From Luteimonas fraxinea (lineage in GTDB: Bacteria; Pseudomonadota; Gammaproteobacteria; Xanthomonadales; Xanthomonadaceae), in the NCBI RefSeq assembly GCF_021233355.1, contig NZ_CP089507.1:2228501-2292500 (forward strand): 64,000 nt of DNA. The letters are read 5' to 3'. The notes beneath the pieces are model-generated. The model was given only the letters and a program-made list of their open reading frames with translations, was not told the origin of the DNA and searched no databases. The translations under genes and the position numbers were made by a program. This document shows positions 48,662 to 57,286 of this stretch, in pieces (positions within the stretch are counted from its first letter, which is position 1; the number at the start of each line of letters is the position of its first letter).

Positions 48662-50647
48662 TCCATTAGTGGTGCGTACGCGCAGCGTCGGCACGCCGGA
48701 CTGCGGGTGCACGTCCTCGCGCGACGCGAAGGCTTCGAGCACGTCCCGCAGGCCGCGGTGCACGCCATGAGCATCGGGCTGCGGCTGCCACAGGCCGAAG
48801 GCACTGAACGGCCGCGTGTAGAGCATCGACTGGCTGGTGCCGATCCACAGCTCGGTGCCGTCGTCGAGCACCGCCGGCGCGCGCCACAGACGCAGCACTT
48901 CGACCCGGTCCGCGTCGCTGTCGCGGCGCATCAGCAGCGTTTCCGCGAGCGTGTCCAGCGTCGCCGGCAGCACAGGCTGCTCGGCCTGCGGCACGCTGTC
49001 GTCGAGCAGATTGATCACCCGCATCCAGTCGGCCTGCGGCTGCACACGCCAGCCCTTGGCTTCGAGCTGCGTCTGCAGCGGCGCCAGCGGGCCGGCGATC
49101 TGCAGATCCAGCGGCCAGCGATGCGCGGGATCGCGCTCGCGCAGCTGACCCGGCAACCGCGCCCACTCCGACGCCCACCAGTCCCGCGCCGACAGCGTGA
49201 CCGTCGAGGGCTTGGGCGCGAACTTCGCGAGCAGCGGATCCACCGCGCGCGGCGCATGCCACAGCGCGGCCACGGCGAAGGTGATGTAGAAGATCAGCGC
49301 GACCGGACGCATCCAGAACGAGCGCTCGACGTGGCGCCGGTAGGCGATGCCCAGCACCAGCAGCCAGACGATGCCCAGCAGCATGCCGCCGACGATGTCG
49401 CTGAGCCAGTGCGCGCCGAGATACAGACGCGCGAAGCCGAGCACCGCCACGACCACGCCCGACACCAGATACGGCCACACGCGCGTGCGCCCGGGCAATT
49501 CGCGTGCGATCAGCACGGCGAAGAAGCCGAACACGATCGTGCACATCGTGATCTCGACCGCGGGAAAACCGAAGCCGCCGTGCACGGTAGGCGGCTTGGG
49601 CATGTCGATCACCGCGCCCAGCAACGCGGTCAGCGCCATGCCGAATGCCAGTGCGGCCAGCCAGTGCGCGGCGCCCAGCCAGCGGCGGCGCCAGATCAGC
49701 CACGCGAGCGTCAACGCGACCGCGGGGCCGAGCACGTGCACATCGCCGATCGACGCGAGTCCCGCCATCAGGCGGTCGGCCAGCGGATTGCGCAGTTCGT
49801 ACATGAACTGGAACACGGTCTGGTCGATCAGCAACGGCTCGCCGCGCATGATCACCGTCGCCAGCAGGGCGAAGCAGGCCCAGCCGATCGCCAGCAGGCA
49901 GACCGCGAGAATCGCCAGCGATGCCGATTCGGGACGCTTGGGATCGACCAGCGCGATCGCGTAACGACCGAGCCGGGGATGCGCGCGCGACCACGCCAGC
50001 AGACGCGCCAGCAGCGAATTGGCGTGCGCATCGAACCAGCGGTAGCTGTAGATGACGATCGCCCAGGCCAGCGCCAGTACCACCAGCAGCGCACCGAGGA
50101 CCAGCGCCAGACGGTCGGCGACCGCGGCCACCGCGTCGTAGGACGCACCGAACAGCCAGCCCGGCGCGAGGAACAGCGCACCCCACGACAGACAGGCCGC
50201 GAAGCTGATCGGCAGGTACTGGCGCATCGGCATGTGCGCGATGCCGGCGATGGCCGGCACGAACGGGCGGATCGGCCCGACGTAGCGCGCGACCAGGATG
50301 CTCTTGATCGCATTGCGCCGGAACACGAGTTCGCTGCGGTCGAGCAGCTGCGGATACTTGCTGAAGGGCCACACGGTGCGCAGGCCATGGCCCCAGCGGC
50401 GGCCGATCCAGTAACTCAAGCCGTCGCCGGCCATCGCGCCGAGCGCGGCGCAGGCCACCGCGTAGGGGCCGGAGATTTCGCCCAGACCGATCAGCACGCC
50501 GATCGCGAACAGGATCGGCAGGGCCGGGACGATCGCGCCGAGGATGATCACCGAATCGCAGAACGCGATGAGGAAGATCACGAAGCCGGCCGCGACCGGG
50601 TGGTTGCCCACCCACGTCACCAGGCTGTTGAAGAAGTCAGTGAGCAT
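48629..50647 (-). CDS. DedA-PAP2-LssY fusion membrane protein
   Basis: 672 residues in three parts. N-terminal DedA domain (about 1-200): DFFNSLVTWVGNHPVAAGFV, GDGLSYWIGRRWG, RYVGPIRPFVPAIAGI. Middle PAP2-like region: several helices, PPTVHGGFGFPAVEITM and FARLYLGAHWLSDIVGG. The C-terminal about 190 residues resemble LssY (ERDPAHRWPLDLQIAGPLA, RVEVLRLWRAPAVLDDG). The second PAP2 motif usually contains SGH; here it is FPAVEITM, so the catalytic His is missing. The last motif keeps R-x5-H-x3-D. Probably involved in lipid transport or lipid-phosphate metabolism. Confidence 0.85.
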   Translation of the reverse strand: MLTDFFNSLVTWVGNHPVAAGFVIFLIAFCDSVIILGAIVPALPILFAIGVLIGLGEISGPYAVACAALGAMAGDGLSYWIGRRWGHGLRTVWPFSKYPQLLDRSELVFRRNAIKSILVARYVGPIRPFVPAIAGIAHMPMRQYLPISFAACLSWGALFLAPGWLFGASYDAVAAVADRLALVLGALLVVLALAWAIVIYSYRWFDAHANSLLARLLAWSRAHPRLGRYAIALVDPKRPESASLAILAVCLLAIGWACFALLATVIMRGEPLLIDQTVFQFMYELRNPLADRLMAGLASIGDVHVLGPAVALTLAWLIWRRRWLGAAHWLAALAFGMALTALLGAVIDMPKPPTVHGGFGFPAVEITMCTIVFGFFAVLIARELPGRTRVWPYLVSGVVVAVLGFARLYLGAHWLSDIVGGMLLGIVWLLVLGIAYRRHVERSFWMRPVALIFYITFAVAALWHAPRAVDPLLAKFAPKPSTVTLSARDWWASEWARLPGQLRERDPAHRWPLDLQIAGPLAPLQTQLEAKGWRVQPQADWMRVINLLDDSVPQAEQPVLPATLDTLAETLLMRRDSDADRVEVLRLWRAPAVLDDGTELWIGTSQSMLYTRPFSAFGLWQPQPDAHGVHRGLRDVLEAFASREDVHPQSGVPTLRVRTTNGSLVVDDVDQP

Positions 50648-50850
50648 CCGGCCATTATGACAGCGGTGGATGACCGTCCCCGGACCACGATCGGACCGTG
50701 GCCCTTGTGCGGGAACCGCATTGCATCGATATGCAGCGCCGGATCGCGAAACCGCACGCGCATGCGGATCGCTAAATGGATTGCGCTGCGCACCCGCGCC
50801 GAAGCGACCGGCCGGAACCCGCGCCCGGCGGCGCTCCGTACAATGGCGCG

Positions 50851-51531
50851 ATGTCCGCACACGATGCCAGGGCCGCCAAGGCCACCGAAGCGAAAGCGCT
50901 GAAGTCCGACAGCTTCGGCCGCATCTCCTTGATGCGCGGCGCCGACGGCGGCCTGTTCGTGCGCCGCGACCTGCGCCACGTGCCGCTGTGGCTGCGCCTG
51001 CCGGCGTGGTGGCTGGCCCGTCGCGAAGCGCGCGGGCTGGCGGCGGTGGCCGGCATGCAGGACGTGCCGCAGCTGCTCGCCTGGACCGGGCGACAGCTCG
51101 ATCGCAGTTACATGTCGGGCGATGCGATGTACCAGCGCCCGCCGCATGGCGATCTGATCTATTTCCGCCGCGCGCGTCGCCTGCTGCAGGGCCTGCATCG
51201 CCGCGGCCTCGCCCACAACGATCTCGCGAAAGAGGCCAATTGGCTGGTGCTCGACGACGGACGCCCGGCGATCATCGATTTCCAGCTGGCGGTGCGCGGC
51301 GATCCGCGCTCGCGCTGGATGCGTCTGCTGGCACGTGAGGACCTGCGCCATCTGCTCAAGCACAAGCGCATGTATTGCCGCGCGTCGCTGACGCCGGTCG
51401 AGAAGCGCGTGCTCAAGCGCACCTCATGGCTGCGCGATGTCTGGTTCCGCACCGGCAAGCCGGTCTACCGCGTGGTGACGCGGAAGATCCTCAAGTGGGA
51501 AGACAATGAAGGGCAGGGGCCGAAGCCCTGA
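50851..51531 (+). CDS. RIO/KdkA-like small-kinase protein
   Basis: 226 residues. Kinase-like catalytic region HNDLAKEANWLV (in place of HRDLKxxN) and IIDFQLAVRG (DFG-like) are visible, with a basic, hydrophobic C-terminus. The pattern belongs to the RIO/lipopolysaccharide-kinase-like group often found in this family. No membrane segment is clear. Substrate unknown. Divergent from the DedA/PAP2 gene. Confidence 0.75.
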   Translation: MSAHDARAAKATEAKALKSDSFGRISLMRGADGGLFVRRDLRHVPLWLRLPAWWLARREARGLAAVAGMQDVPQLLAWTGRQLDRSYMSGDAMYQRPPHGDLIYFRRARRLLQGLHRRGLAHNDLAKEANWLVLDDGRPAIIDFQLAVRGDPRSRWMRLLAREDLRHLLKHKRMYCRASLTPVEKRVLKRTSWLRDVWFRTGKPVYRVVTRKILKWEDNEGQGPKP

Positions 51532-51673
51532 GAACCTGTTCAATGTCCTGCTGCGCTTGTCAGCTGGCGCGCGTGCGGTGCTCGGAATGCTCACGTACCA
51601 CACGTACGCTGCGCTTCCTGCGCTCCACCACGCGCCATCTGGCGGCGCTCGCGACGGACCTTGAACAGGTTCT
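51531..51673. repeat. 143-bp imperfect inverted repeat
   Basis: Begins with AGAACCTGTTCAA at 51531-51543 and ends with its exact reverse complement TTGAACAGGTTCT at 51661-51673; inside are further matching stretches such as GCTCGGAATGCTCACGTAC and ACACGTACGCTGCGC facing GCGCCATCTGG. The whole can fold into one long stem. It follows the kinase stop directly and fills most of the gap to the next gene. Confidence 0.75.
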
Positions 51674-51678
51674 ACGCC

Positions 51679-52410
51679 TCAGTCGGCCTCGCGCAGGGCG
51701 ATGACGCTGCGGCCCTCGTAGCGGCGATCGGCGTCGAAGTCGTAGCCCAGTTCGAGCGTGCCGACGTCTTCGCAGGCGTGGCAGGTGCGCATCGGCACAT
51801 CGAAGCGCAGGCGCACGCCGCCGTCGGGCAGCGTTTCGCTGCCGACTGCCTGCGCCGGCGCGAACGGCATCGCATCGGGATGCGCATCGAGAAACGGCTT
51901 GAGTTCGCCGCGCAGACGCACCGCGCCCGCAGGCAGCACGTTCTCGTCGACATCCACCGAACGCCCGTCCGCATCGACCAGCCACAGACCCAGGTTGGTG
52001 TTCGCGCGGAACGGATAGGTGATCTCGGCGTGCCCCACGCCTTCGACCTCGCGCCAGGCACTGACATGGCCCGGATTGTCGAGTGCGATCAGCCGCGTGC
52101 TGGCTGCGAGTGCTTCAGGAGACGCGCCTGCGGTGCGCATCGTCGACAGCAGGCACGCATCGACCGCCGCGGTGCCCGTGCGACAGGTCGCGAGATCGCC
52201 TTGCCAGACCGATTTCGCGCTGACGACGAGATCGCCGTCGGCTGCAGCGGCGAGGTCGTCGGCCGCCGCGGCCTGCGGCGGCGCTTCGGTCGGCGCCGGC
52301 GTCTGCGTCTCCGCTGCAGGGGCCAACGCTGCGGGCGCAGTGGCCGGCGGCGCGGCATCGCACGCGGTCAGGGTCAGGGCGAACAACGCGAGGGCGGCAA
52401 CATGGCGCAT
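51679..52410 (-). CDS. Predicted lipoprotein, 243 residues, unknown function
   Basis: Signal peptide MRHVAALALFALTLTACDAA with lipobox TLTAC, then a long Ala/Pro/Thr-rich linker (about 25-60) and a globular part with four Cys: DLATCRTGTAAVDACLL and MRTCHACEDVG, the latter a C-x-x-C pair. The start at 52410 is set by the signal. No family recognised; the CHAC motif may bind metal or form a disulfide. Confidence 0.65.
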   Translation of the reverse strand: MRHVAALALFALTLTACDAAPPATAPAALAPAAETQTPAPTEAPPQAAAADDLAAAADGDLVVSAKSVWQGDLATCRTGTAAVDACLLSTMRTAGASPEALAASTRLIALDNPGHVSAWREVEGVGHAEITYPFRANTNLGLWLVDADGRSVDVDENVLPAGAVRLRGELKPFLDAHPDAMPFAPAQAVGSETLPDGGVRLRFDVPMRTCHACEDVGTLELGYDFDADRRYEGRSVIALREAD

Positions 52411-52518
52411 CGGCGGATCCTGCGGCGGGAAAGGCGTCAGTATCGCGCCGCTTGCTGAACGTGTCGGAGACCCCGCGCGCATAATGGCGACGACTCCATC
52501 GCAGGACAGGCCCGCCGC

Positions 52519-53337
52519 ATGTCGACCCTCGCCGGCAAGACCCTTTTCATCACCGGCGCCTCGCGCGGCATCGGCCTGGCGATCGCAGAGCGCGCTGCGC
52601 GCGATGGCGCGAACGTCGCGATTGCCGCGAAGTCCGAGGTCGCCAATCCCAAGCTGCCCGGCACCATCCACAGCGCCGCGCGCAGCGTCGAGGCCGCCGG
52701 TGGACGCGCGCTGGCTCTCCGATGCGACATTCGCGAAGAAGACCAGGTGCGCGCCGCGGTCGCGGCGACTGTCGACGCCTTCGGCGGCATCGATATCCTC
52801 GTCAACAACGCCAGTGCGATCTGGTTGCGCGGCACGCTGGACACGCCGATGAAGCGGTTCGACCTGATGCAGGAGGTCAACGCGCGCGGCAGTTTCCTGT
52901 GCGCGCAGGCCTGCCTGCCGCATCTATTGAAGGCGCCGAACCCGCACATCCTGACCCTGTGCCCGCCGCCCTCGCTCGACCCCAAATGGTGGGCGCCGCA
53001 CACCGGTTACACGCTGGCGAAGATGGGCATGAGCTTCGTCACGCTGGGGCTCGCGGCCGAATTCGGGCCGCAGGGCGTCGCGGTCAATGCACTGTGGCCA
53101 CGCACGTTGATCGGCACCGATGCGTTGAAAATGATTCCCGGCGTCGAACGCGGCAACGGCCGCAACCCGACGATCATGGGCGACGCTGCGCACGCGGTCC
53201 TCGTCCGCGACGCCGCCGGTTTCCACGGCCGCTTCCTGATCGACGACGAAGTCCTCGCCGAAGCCGGCATCACCGACCTCGACGCCTACGCCATCGATCC
53301 CGCGCAGCCGCTGTTGCCGGATCTGTTTCTCGACTGA
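52519..53337 (+). CDS. Short-chain dehydrogenase, HSDL2-like
   Basis: 272 residues. Cofactor loop TLFITGASRGIGLAIAERAA at about 8-27, NNASAIW and catalytic YTLAKMGMS (Y-x-x-x-K). The segment NVAIAAKSEVANPKLPGTIH is characteristic of HSDL2-like SDRs (hydroxysteroid dehydrogenase-like 2, without the SCP2 domain). NADP preferred, substrate unknown. Start ATG at 52519. Confidence 0.9.
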   Translation: MSTLAGKTLFITGASRGIGLAIAERAARDGANVAIAAKSEVANPKLPGTIHSAARSVEAAGGRALALRCDIREEDQVRAAVAATVDAFGGIDILVNNASAIWLRGTLDTPMKRFDLMQEVNARGSFLCAQACLPHLLKAPNPHILTLCPPPSLDPKWWAPHTGYTLAKMGMSFVTLGLAAEFGPQGVAVNALWPRTLIGTDALKMIPGVERGNGRNPTIMGDAAHAVLVRDAAGFHGRFLIDDEVLAEAGITDLDAYAIDPAQPLLPDLFLD

Positions 53338-53412
53338 GCGTGGCGCTGCTTTCTTACGCCTGCTACCGCGCGGTTGAGCCGCTCGGGGTGTTTTCGGAGA
53401 AGCAACGCTGCA

Positions 53413-53459
53413 CCTCTCCCTTCGGGAGAGGTCGACGCGTGAAGCGCGTCGGGTGAGGG
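53413..53459. repeat. Dispersed hairpin repeat, copy 2
   Basis: Hairpin CCTCTCCC-TTC-GGGAGAGG (53413-53431), then a second stem CGACGCG-TGAAG-CGCGTCG (53433-53451) and GGGTGAGGG. Read on the minus strand it begins CCCTCACCC, like copy 1 at 46582. It lies about 80 bases after the SDR stop. The remaining gap to 53599 holds no gene. Confidence 0.75.
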
Positions 53460-53598
53460 CTGGGGATCCATCACATAGCGTCTAGAGAACAGCATCTGTT
53501 CCGCCTGGCATCTTCTGCCGTCGTCCGCGGATCGTTCGGCGTCGCACGAGACCACCCCGCTACAATCGGCGCCCCACGTCCCATCGAAGCCGCCGACC

Positions 53599-54825
53599 AT
53601 GTCCTCCGCCGCCGATCTCATCGCCCTCGCCCAGCGCCACGTGCTGCCCGTTTACCGGCCACGCGAGCTCGTGCTCGAGCGCGGCGATGGCGCGCGCGTC
53701 TGGGACAGCGAGGGCCGCGAGTACGTCGACCTGTCGGCCGGCATCGCCGTCTGCGGCCTCGGCCACAACGATCCTGATCTCGTTGCCGCACTGGTCGAAC
53801 AGGCCGGCAAGCTGTGGCACACCAGCAACGTGTTCTACAGCGAACCGCCGCTGCGGCTGGCGGCCGAGCTGGTCGACGCCAGCGGCTTCGCCACGCGCAC
53901 CTTCCTGTGCAATTCGGGCGCTGAAGCGAACGAGGCTGCGATCAAGCTCGTGCGCAAGTGGGCCACCGCGCAGGGCCGCAGCCCGGACCGCCGCGTCATC
54001 GTGACCGCACGCGGCAGCTTCCACGGCCGCACGGTGGCCGCGGTCACCGCGACCGCGCAGCCCAAGTACCAGGCCGGCTACGAGCCGCTGCCGGGTGGCT
54101 TTCGCTATGTCGATTTCAACGACATCGCCCAGCTCGAAGCCGCGATGGTCGATGGCGACGTCGCCGCGGTGATGCTCGAACCCGTGCAGGGCGAAGGCGG
54201 CGTCATGCCCGCCGCCGACGGATACCTCGCGGCAGTGCGCGCGCTGTGCGATCGCTTTGATGCGCTGCTGGTGCTCGACGAAATCCAGTGCGGCATGGGC
54301 CGCACCGGCACACTGTTCGCGCATCCCCAGGACGGCGTCGTCCCCGACATCGTCACGCTGGCCAAGGCGCTCGGCGGCGGCTTCCCGATCGGTGCGTTGC
54401 TGGCCGGCCCGAAGGTCGCCGAGGCGATGCAGTTCGGCGATCACGGCACCACCTTCGGCGGCAACCCGCTCGCCGCCGCGGTCGCGCGCGTCGCGCTGCG
54501 CAAGCTGGCATCGCCGGAAATCGCTGCCAACGTGATGCGCCAGTCACGCGCGCTGCGTGACGGCCTCGCCGCGCTCGATGCCGAGTTCGGCCTGTTCTCC
54601 GAAGTCCGCGGCCGCGGCCTGATGCTCGGCGCCGTGCTGCGTCCCGAGCATGCCGGCAAGGTTGCGACGATCCTCGACCACGCCGCGCGCCACGGCCTGC
54701 TGATGCTGCAGGCCGGTCCCGACGTGCTGCGGTTCGTACCGGCGTTGAACATCACCGATGCCGACATCGCCGACGGCCTGACGCGGTTGCGTGCGGCGAT
54801 CGTCGATGCCGTCGACGCCGGCTGA
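53599..54825 (+). CDS. argD: Acetylornithine/succinylornithine aminotransferase family protein
   Basis: 408-residue class III PLP-dependent aminotransferase. VWDSEGREYVDLSAGIAVCG at the N-terminus, GAEANEAAIKLVRKWA, RGSFHGRTVAAVTAT, VLDEIQCGMGRTG and lysine in TLAKALGGGFPIGALL as PLP attachment, as in ArgD/AstC/AruC. Acts in arginine biosynthesis or degradation. Downstream HIT gene overlaps by about 20 bases. No other arg gene is near, so the precise pathway is open. Confidence 0.88.
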   Translation: MSSAADLIALAQRHVLPVYRPRELVLERGDGARVWDSEGREYVDLSAGIAVCGLGHNDPDLVAALVEQAGKLWHTSNVFYSEPPLRLAAELVDASGFATRTFLCNSGAEANEAAIKLVRKWATAQGRSPDRRVIVTARGSFHGRTVAAVTATAQPKYQAGYEPLPGGFRYVDFNDIAQLEAAMVDGDVAAVMLEPVQGEGGVMPAADGYLAAVRALCDRFDALLVLDEIQCGMGRTGTLFAHPQDGVVPDIVTLAKALGGGFPIGALLAGPKVAEAMQFGDHGTTFGGNPLAAAVARVALRKLASPEIAANVMRQSRALRDGLAALDAEFGLFSEVRGRGLMLGAVLRPEHAGKVATILDHAARHGLLMLQAGPDVLRFVPALNITDADIADGLTRLRAAIVDAVDAG

Positions 54826-55288
54826 GACCACCGCTGACAGCTGCGCGTTCTGCGCGATCCTCGCGGGCAAACTGCCCGCGAGTCTCGTCCACGAAGACGA
54901 TCAGGTGATCGCCTTCATGGACCTGCGCCAGGCGGTGCCCGGGCACGTGCTCGTGGTGCCGCGCCGGCACGTCGAAACGCTGTTCGACCTGGATGAAGAC
55001 ACCGCCGCGCAGCTGATGCGCATCGCGGTCCGCATCGCACGCGCGGCCGACGCGGTCTTTGCACCCGACGGTCTCAACCTGTGGCAGTCGAACCGCGAGG
55101 CCGGCGGGCAGGAAGTACCGCACGTGCATCTGCACGTTCAACCGCGGATCTCAGGCGACGGCTCGCTGCGGATCTATCCGGGACCGCAACCGCCTGCGCC
55201 GACCGGACGGGAGACGCTCGATGCCTGGGCCGGACGCTTGCGCGATGCATTGCAGGCGTCCCGGGCCGGAGGCAGTTCCGGCGATTGA
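54806..55288 (+). CDS. HIT-family hydrolase
   Basis: 160 residues. HIT motif HVHLHVQPRI and CAFCAILAGKLPASLVHEDD at the N-terminus, including C-x-x-C, which is usual in histidine-triad nucleotide-binding (Fhit/HINT) proteins. It removes nucleotide parts from mono- or dinucleotide substrates. Its start lies inside the argD end. Start at 54806 avoids the extra MRRSS upstream. Confidence 0.88.
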   Translation: MPSTPAETTADSCAFCAILAGKLPASLVHEDDQVIAFMDLRQAVPGHVLVVPRRHVETLFDLDEDTAAQLMRIAVRIARAADAVFAPDGLNLWQSNREAGGQEVPHVHLHVQPRISGDGSLRIYPGPQPPAPTGRETLDAWAGRLRDALQASRAGGSSGD

Positions 55289-55311
55289 TCGCGCAGTCGA
55301 CCTGATCCGTC

Positions 55312-56598
55312 TCAGCGCGCCGCGTCGTCGGGCGGCGAGAGTGCGAGGTGGACCACGGTCGCGATGCCGTCGCTCTCGAAACGCAGCGCGATCCGGTGCC
55401 GCGCGCACAGGCGGCGGACGATCGCGAGGCCCAGTCCGACACCTGCGCTGGCTTCGCCTTTGACGAACGGCTGGAACGCCGCGTCGCCCGGCCACGCGCC
55501 CACATTGGCGATGCGCAGACAGCCCGCATCGATATCGATGACGACCTCGCCGGCGCCGCCATGGATGAAGGCGTTGCCGACGAGATTCGAGAGCACGATG
55601 TGCAGCACTGTCGCCGGCAACCGGGCCTGTGTCGCGTCCGGCACGTCGACACGGATCGACACATCGCGCCCGTCCAGCAACGGCGCCTGATCGACGATCA
55701 CGCGTTCCAGCACCGGCAGCAACGCGATGTCGGTCGCGGTCTCTGTGCCGTCCTCGCGCGCCAGGGCCAGCAATGCCGCAACCGTGCGTTCGAGTTGCTG
55801 CGCCGACTGGCGGACGTGTTCGAGCTGCCGCTGGGCGTCGAGGCCCAGATCGGTCCGGGCGCCGAGCCGTTCGCAGGCGCTAAGGATCACCGCCAGCGGT
55901 GTGCGCAGTTCGTGGCTGGCATCGCGGGTGAACTCGCGTTCGCGCACCACAAATGCATCGACGCGCCCGATCAGGCGTTCGAGTCCGCGCGCGAGCGTGC
56001 CCACTTCGTTGTCCGGAAACCCATCCGCGAATCCGGCCGGCAGCTGCGTGGGTGTCGCATCGTCGACCAGGGCTGCGAGGCGTGACAGCGGCGCGGTCAT
56101 GCGCCGCGCCAGCCACGCGCCGAGCAGCAGGGCCAGCAGCGTCACCGCCAGTCCCGACCAGCCCAGCCACTGCGCGATGCCGCCGCGCATCGGCCGCACC
56201 ACGAGTTGCTGGCTGACTTCCGCCAGCAACCACGCCGGCGCTGCGGCGCCCGCCGGCTCCAGCGGTTGCAGGTGGTAGTGGCGACCGGCCTCGCCGGGGA
56301 ACTCGCGACGCCACGGCGACTCGGCCAGGCGCGCGCCGAGCGCATCTGGGAATGTGGCGGGATCGACATGCAAGGCCACAAACCGCAGCGCCGGCGCCGT
56401 CCAGGCGCCAGTCTCGGCATGGTGTGCCAGCTGCGCCGCAGCCTCGTCTTCGAGCAGGCCCTGAAAGACCGCGTCCTCCACCAGATAGACGAACAGCACC
56501 ACATAGAACCCGTAGAGCAGGGCGACCAGCAGGGCGAAGCCCGAGAAGGCCAGCATCAACCGGTCGCGCAGACGATGGCGCCGGGACGCCGCGCTCAT
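55312..56598 (-). CDS. Membrane sensor histidine kinase
   Basis: 428 residues. Two membrane helices (about 15-37 and about 146-166) flank a periplasmic region; then a HAMP segment (RRMTAPLSRLAALVDDATP), H-box FTRDASHELRTPLAVILS, N-box-like VLSNLVGNAFIHGG and G-box VGLGLAIVRRLCARH. Pairs with the regulator gene whose stop overlaps its start by four bases. Signal unknown. Confidence 0.92.
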   Translation of the reverse strand: MSAASRRHRLRDRLMLAFSGFALLVALLYGFYVVLFVYLVEDAVFQGLLEDEAAAQLAHHAETGAWTAPALRFVALHVDPATFPDALGARLAESPWRREFPGEAGRHYHLQPLEPAGAAAPAWLLAEVSQQLVVRPMRGGIAQWLGWSGLAVTLLALLLGAWLARRMTAPLSRLAALVDDATPTQLPAGFADGFPDNEVGTLARGLERLIGRVDAFVVREREFTRDASHELRTPLAVILSACERLGARTDLGLDAQRQLEHVRQSAQQLERTVAALLALAREDGTETATDIALLPVLERVIVDQAPLLDGRDVSIRVDVPDATQARLPATVLHIVLSNLVGNAFIHGGAGEVVIDIDAGCLRIANVGAWPGDAAFQPFVKGEASAGVGLGLAIVRRLCARHRIALRFESDGIATVVHLALSPPDDAAR

Positions 56599-57284
56599 GT
56601 GTCAGCCTCGAGTCGGAAGCCGACGCCGTGCACGGTCTTGAGCATCGGCGTGTCGGCCGGCCCGTCCAGCGCACGTCGCAACAGGTAGAGATGCGTGCGC
56701 AGCGGGCCGGATTCCGGCGGTGACGCGCCCCAGACGCGCTCGATCAGTTCGCTGCGGGTCAAGGTGCGCGGCCACGCCTCCGCCAGTGCAAGCAGCAGGC
56801 GCTGCGCGGTCTGCTGCAGATCCAGCGGGCGGCCCGCGCGCTGGGCCAGGCCACTGCGGCGGTCGATGCTGAGACTGCCGATGCGCAGCACGTGCGTCGT
56901 GCCGGCACGGTGCCGCTGCGACAGTGCCAAACACCGCGCCAGCAGTTCGGCCGCCGCGAACGGTTTGACCAGATAGTCGTCGGCGCCGCTGCGGAAGCCG
57001 AGCAGCTTGTCGTCCAGCGCGTCGCGGGCGGTCAGCATCAATACCGGCACATGGCGATCCGCCTGCGCGCGTAGGCGTTCGCACACACGCAGGCCGTCCA
57101 GTCCCGGCAGGCCCAGATCCAGCACCAGCACATCGGGCGGCTCCGACAGGGCGGCCTGCAGCCCGCTGAGACCGTCAGCGGCGAAGTCAGCGTGGATGCC
57201 GTGTTCGACGAACATCGCGTCGAGATTGGCGCGCAGCACCGGGTTGTCCTCGATCACCAGAATGCGTGGGGCGGGCGTGTCCAT
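56595..57284 (-). CDS. OmpR-family response regulator
   Basis: 229 residues. Receiver with ILVIEDNPVLRANLDAMF and VLDLGLPGLDGLRVCERL (phosphoacceptor Asp), KPFAAAELLARC; C-terminal winged helix with LDLQQTAQRLLLALAEAWP and SPPESGPLRTHLYLLRRALD. Cotranscribed with the histidine kinase; upstream gene ends two bases before it, suggesting one operon 58402-55312. Confidence 0.92.
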   Translation of the reverse strand: MDTPAPRILVIEDNPVLRANLDAMFVEHGIHADFAADGLSGLQAALSEPPDVLVLDLGLPGLDGLRVCERLRAQADRHVPVLMLTARDALDDKLLGFRSGADDYLVKPFAAAELLARCLALSQRHRAGTTHVLRIGSLSIDRRSGLAQRAGRPLDLQQTAQRLLLALAEAWPRTLTRSELIERVWGASPPESGPLRTHLYLLRRALDGPADTPMLKTVHGVGFRLEADT

Positions 57285-57286
57285 CG

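Noticed and set aside
48707..50902. A 731-codon plus-strand frame opposite the DedA/PAP2 gene
   Set aside because: Shadow; composition is His/Arg/Gln-rich and there is no ribosome-binding site or known domain.
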